7,017 bases of DNA from Burkholderiaceae bacterium. GTDB taxonomy: Bacteria; Pseudomonadota; Gammaproteobacteria; Burkholderiales; Burkholderiaceae_C. The stretch is from NCBI GenBank assembly GCA_017999135.1, contig JAGOBT010000165.1, forward strand, positions 1 to 7,017, in the 5' to 3' direction. The notes beneath the pieces are model-generated. The model worked only from the letters and a program-made list of their open reading frames with translations, was not told the origin of the DNA and did no database searches. This document shows positions 5,539 through 7,017 of this stretch, piece after piece; position 1 is the first letter of the stretch, and every line of letters begins with the position of its first letter. The translations under genes were made by a program, and so were the position numbers.

Positions 5539-6132
5539 ATGCCCCGCATCCTGATCCTGCTGGCCCACCCGCAACGTGCGCACTCGCGCGTGAACGAGGC
5601 CATGGCACGCGCGGCCGGCCAGGCCGGTGTGGCGGTGCGCGACCTGTACGCGCTGTATCCCGACTACCTGATCGACGTGCCCGCCGAGCAAGCCGCCCTG
5701 GCCGACGCGGATCTGGTGGTGTGGCTGCACCCGATCCACTGGTACGGCATGCCGCCGTTGATGAAGCTGTGGCTCGACGAGGTGTTCAGCTTCGGCTGGG
5801 CCTACGGCCCGGGCGGCCAGGCGCTGCAGGGCAAGCACCTGTGGCTGGCGACGACCACCGGCGGGCCGGAGAGTTCCTATGCCCCTGGTGGTCACAACCG
5901 CCACTTCTTCGACGCGTTCCTGCCGCCCTACGAGCAGACGGCCGCGCTGGCCGGCATGTGCTTCCTGCCACCGCTGGTGCTGCACGGCGCGCACCGTGCA
6001 TCGGCCACCGAGTTGCAGGCGCATGTGGATGTGTGGCTGCAGCGCCTGCAGACCTGGCCCGACTGGCCGGAAATCGACGCGCTGGACGCCGCGGTGTGCG
6101 ACGTGCCCACCGACGCCCGGCCGGCGAACTGA
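5539..6132 (+). CDS. KefF/KefG-like NAD(P)H-dependent oxidoreductase (flavodoxin fold)
   Basis: A 197-residue flavoprotein of the NAD(P)H quinone oxidoreductase / modulator of drug activity B group, slightly longer than E. coli KefF or KefG (about 180). Visible family features are the first strand and FMN phosphate loop (ILILLAHPQRAHSRVNEAM, residues 4-22), HPIHWYGMPPLMKLWLDEV then FSFGWAYG (64-90), which bind the flavin and form the dimer interface, and TTTGGPESSY at 105-114. Known KefF/KefG proteins bind the KefC/KefB antiporter in the cytoplasm, are needed for its full activity, and can reduce quinones. The kefC-type gene beginning 10 bp downstream makes that role the best reading here. 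The ATG at 5539 is supported by its position directly before the first strand; the ribosome-binding site is poor (GAGCGA at 5524-5529). Whether it is orthologous to kefF or kefG cannot be decided, so no symbol is given. Confidence 0.9.
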   Translation: MPRILILLAHPQRAHSRVNEAMARAAGQAGVAVRDLYALYPDYLIDVPAEQAALADADLVVWLHPIHWYGMPPLMKLWLDEVFSFGWAYGPGGQALQGKHLWLATTTGGPESSYAPGGHNRHFFDAFLPPYEQTAALAGMCFLPPLVLHGAHRASATELQAHVDVWLQRLQTWPDWPEIDALDAAVCDVPTDARPAN

Positions 6133-6136
6133 AGGG
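6131..6136 (+). promoter_or_regulatory. Shine-Dalgarno of the kefC-like gene
   Basis: GAAGGG, overlapping the last two bases of the upstream TGA stop, lies 6 nt before the ATG at 6143. The close packing suggests the oxidoreductase and antiporter are co-translated from one message. Confidence 0.55.
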
Positions 6137-6142
6137 CCCCGC

Positions 6143-7017
6143 ATGGAACACGGCAGCTGGATCTCGACCAGCCTGGTCTACCTGGCCGCCGCGGTGCTGG
6201 CGGTGCCGCTGGCGCGGCTGCTGGGCCTGGGCGCCATCATCGGCTACCTGGGCGCGGGCATCGTCATCGGGCCCTGGGGGCTGAAGCTGGTCAGCGACCC
6301 GGCGGCGATGCTGCACTTCGCCGAATTCGGCGTGGTGCTGATGCTGTTCCTGGTCGGCCTGGAACTGGAGCCGCGCCGCCTGTGGGCGATGCGGCGGCCG
6401 ATCTTCGGCGGCGGCAGCGTGCAGTTGCTGGGCTCGGCCGCGCTGATGGGTGGCGTGGGCCTCGCCCTGGGGCTGGATTGGCGGCTGGCGCTGGCGGCCG
6501 GGCTGGGGCTGGGCATGTCATCCACCGCCATCGGCCTGGGGGCGCTGGCCGAGCGCAACCTGATGGGCACCCGCTCGGGCCAGGGCGTGCTGTCGGTGGC
6601 GCTGCTGCAGGACATCGCGGCCATCCCCATCCTGGCGCTGGTGCCACTGCTGGCGATTGTTGGGCAGCCCGCGGGTGCCGCGGCTTCGGCCGAACCCGGC
6701 AGCGGCTGGCTGGCCGCCGGCAAGGCGCTGGGCGTGATCGCCGCCATCGTGCTGGGCGGCCGGCTGCTGCTGCGCCCTGCCCTGCGCTGGATCGCCCGCA
6801 GCGACACGCCGGAGATCTTCACCGCCGCCGCCCTGCTGCTGGTGGTGGCCACCGCCGCGCTGATGCAGAGCGTGGGGCTGAGCATGGCGCTGGGCGCCTT
6901 TCAGGCCGGCGTGCTGCTGGCCGAGAGCGAATACCGGCGCGCGCTGGAAACCGACCTGGAGCCGTTCAAGGGCCTGCTGCTGGGCCTGTTCTTCATCGCC
7001 GTGGGCATGAGCATCGA
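6143..7017 (+). CDS. kefC: Glutathione-regulated potassium-efflux antiporter KefC/KefB-like, N-terminal part
   Basis: Inner-membrane monovalent cation:proton antiporter of the CPA2 family, read for 291 codons before the window ends; the frame is open and the stop lies outside. The visible part is a chain of hydrophobic segments from about residue 8. Kef hallmarks are present: GYLGAGIVIGPWGL (34-47), MLFLVGLELEP (67-77), MSSTAIGLGALAERNLM (125-141), GQGVLSVALLQDIAAIPILAL (147-166, with Q156-D157 in the ion path), GLSMALGAFQAGVLLAESEYR (245-265), and RALETDLEPFKG (266-277), which matches the regulatory loop region of E. coli KefC. The missing remainder should contain the last membrane segments and the cytosolic RCK/KTN NAD- and glutathione-binding domain. 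Known Kef systems are held shut by glutathione and opened by glutathione adducts, acidifying the cytoplasm against electrophiles. KefB cannot be excluded. It directly follows its probable ancillary oxidoreductase. Confidence 0.93.
   Translation, partial: MEHGSWISTSLVYLAAAVLAVPLARLLGLGAIIGYLGAGIVIGPWGLKLVSDPAAMLHFAEFGVVLMLFLVGLELEPRRLWAMRRPIFGGGSVQLLGSAALMGGVGLALGLDWRLALAAGLGLGMSSTAIGLGALAERNLMGTRSGQGVLSVALLQDIAAIPILALVPLLAIVGQPAGAAASAEPGSGWLAAGKALGVIAAIVLGGRLLLRPALRWIARSDTPEIFTAAALLLVVATAALMQSVGLSMALGAFQAGVLLAESEYRRALETDLEPFKGLLLGLFFIAVGMSI

Noticed and set aside
5447..5608. 54-residue N-terminal extension of the ParA-like ATPase
   Set aside because: It would cross the divergent intergenic region and the start of the oxidoreductase gene, while the ATG at 5446 has a strong ribosome-binding site and begins on the P-loop strand.
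6134..6139. GGGCCC palindrome after the oxidoreductase stop as a terminator
   Set aside because: Too short, no T-run, and it lies between the ribosome-binding site and ATG of a co-oriented gene 10 bp away.
4932..6284. 450-codon plus-strand frame spanning the parA-like gene, the divergent intergenic region and the oxidoreductase gene
   Set aside because: It runs antisense to a well-supported ParA ATPase and out of frame through the oxidoreductase; the translation is Arg/Ala/Pro/Ser-rich and has no domain.

Overview
This is a GC-rich, gene-dense bacterial window (my estimate is close to 70% G+C) with codons ending mostly in G or C. The ArgF sequence and the combination of genes suggest a betaproteobacterium, probably Burkholderiales (Leptothrix/Rubrivivax/Ideonella-like). 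That placement rests on family resemblance recalled from memory, not on a search. I recognise eight complete or near-complete genes plus one truncated at the right edge. I see no rRNA, tRNA, CRISPR array, insertion sequence or long repeat. No gene-free stretch exceeds about 92 bp.

Left block (14-3626, + strand): argF (ornithine carbamoyltransferase), a small metallophosphoesterase, a Ser/Thr protein kinase fused to a C-terminal universal-stress-protein (USP) domain, and a YkgJ-type cysteine-cluster protein. The gaps are 16 bp, 8 bp and a 14-bp overlap, so the block reads as one transcription unit. The phosphoesterase next to the kinase could be its functional opposite, but that is inference. 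The kinase has a Leu in place of the HRD arginine, and its USP nucleotide-binding loop is degenerate.

Middle block (3562-5446, - strand): read in its own direction, this holds a short orphan ParA-type ATPase, a MaoC/hotdog dehydratase whose ATG overlaps the ParA stop (ATGA), and a NarL/LuxR-type response regulator 32 bp further on. There is no ParB or histidine kinase beside them. The regulator lacks the usual Ser/Thr switch residue and has a long Ala/Pro linker. Its 3' end overlaps the convergent YkgJ gene by 65 bp.

Right block (5539 to the right edge, + strand): a KefF/KefG-like flavodoxin-fold NAD(P)H oxidoreductase followed after 10 bp by the first 291 codons of a KefB/KefC-type K+/H+ antiporter. 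This is the known arrangement of a glutathione-gated potassium efflux system used in electrophile defence. A 92-bp divergent intergenic region, locally AT-richer than its surroundings, separates it from parA and is the best promoter candidate in the window.

Most content belongs to known families. The items most worth a second look are the phosphoesterase/kinase-USP/YkgJ cassette behind argF and the translationally coupled parA-maoC pair followed by a response regulator with an altered switch residue.
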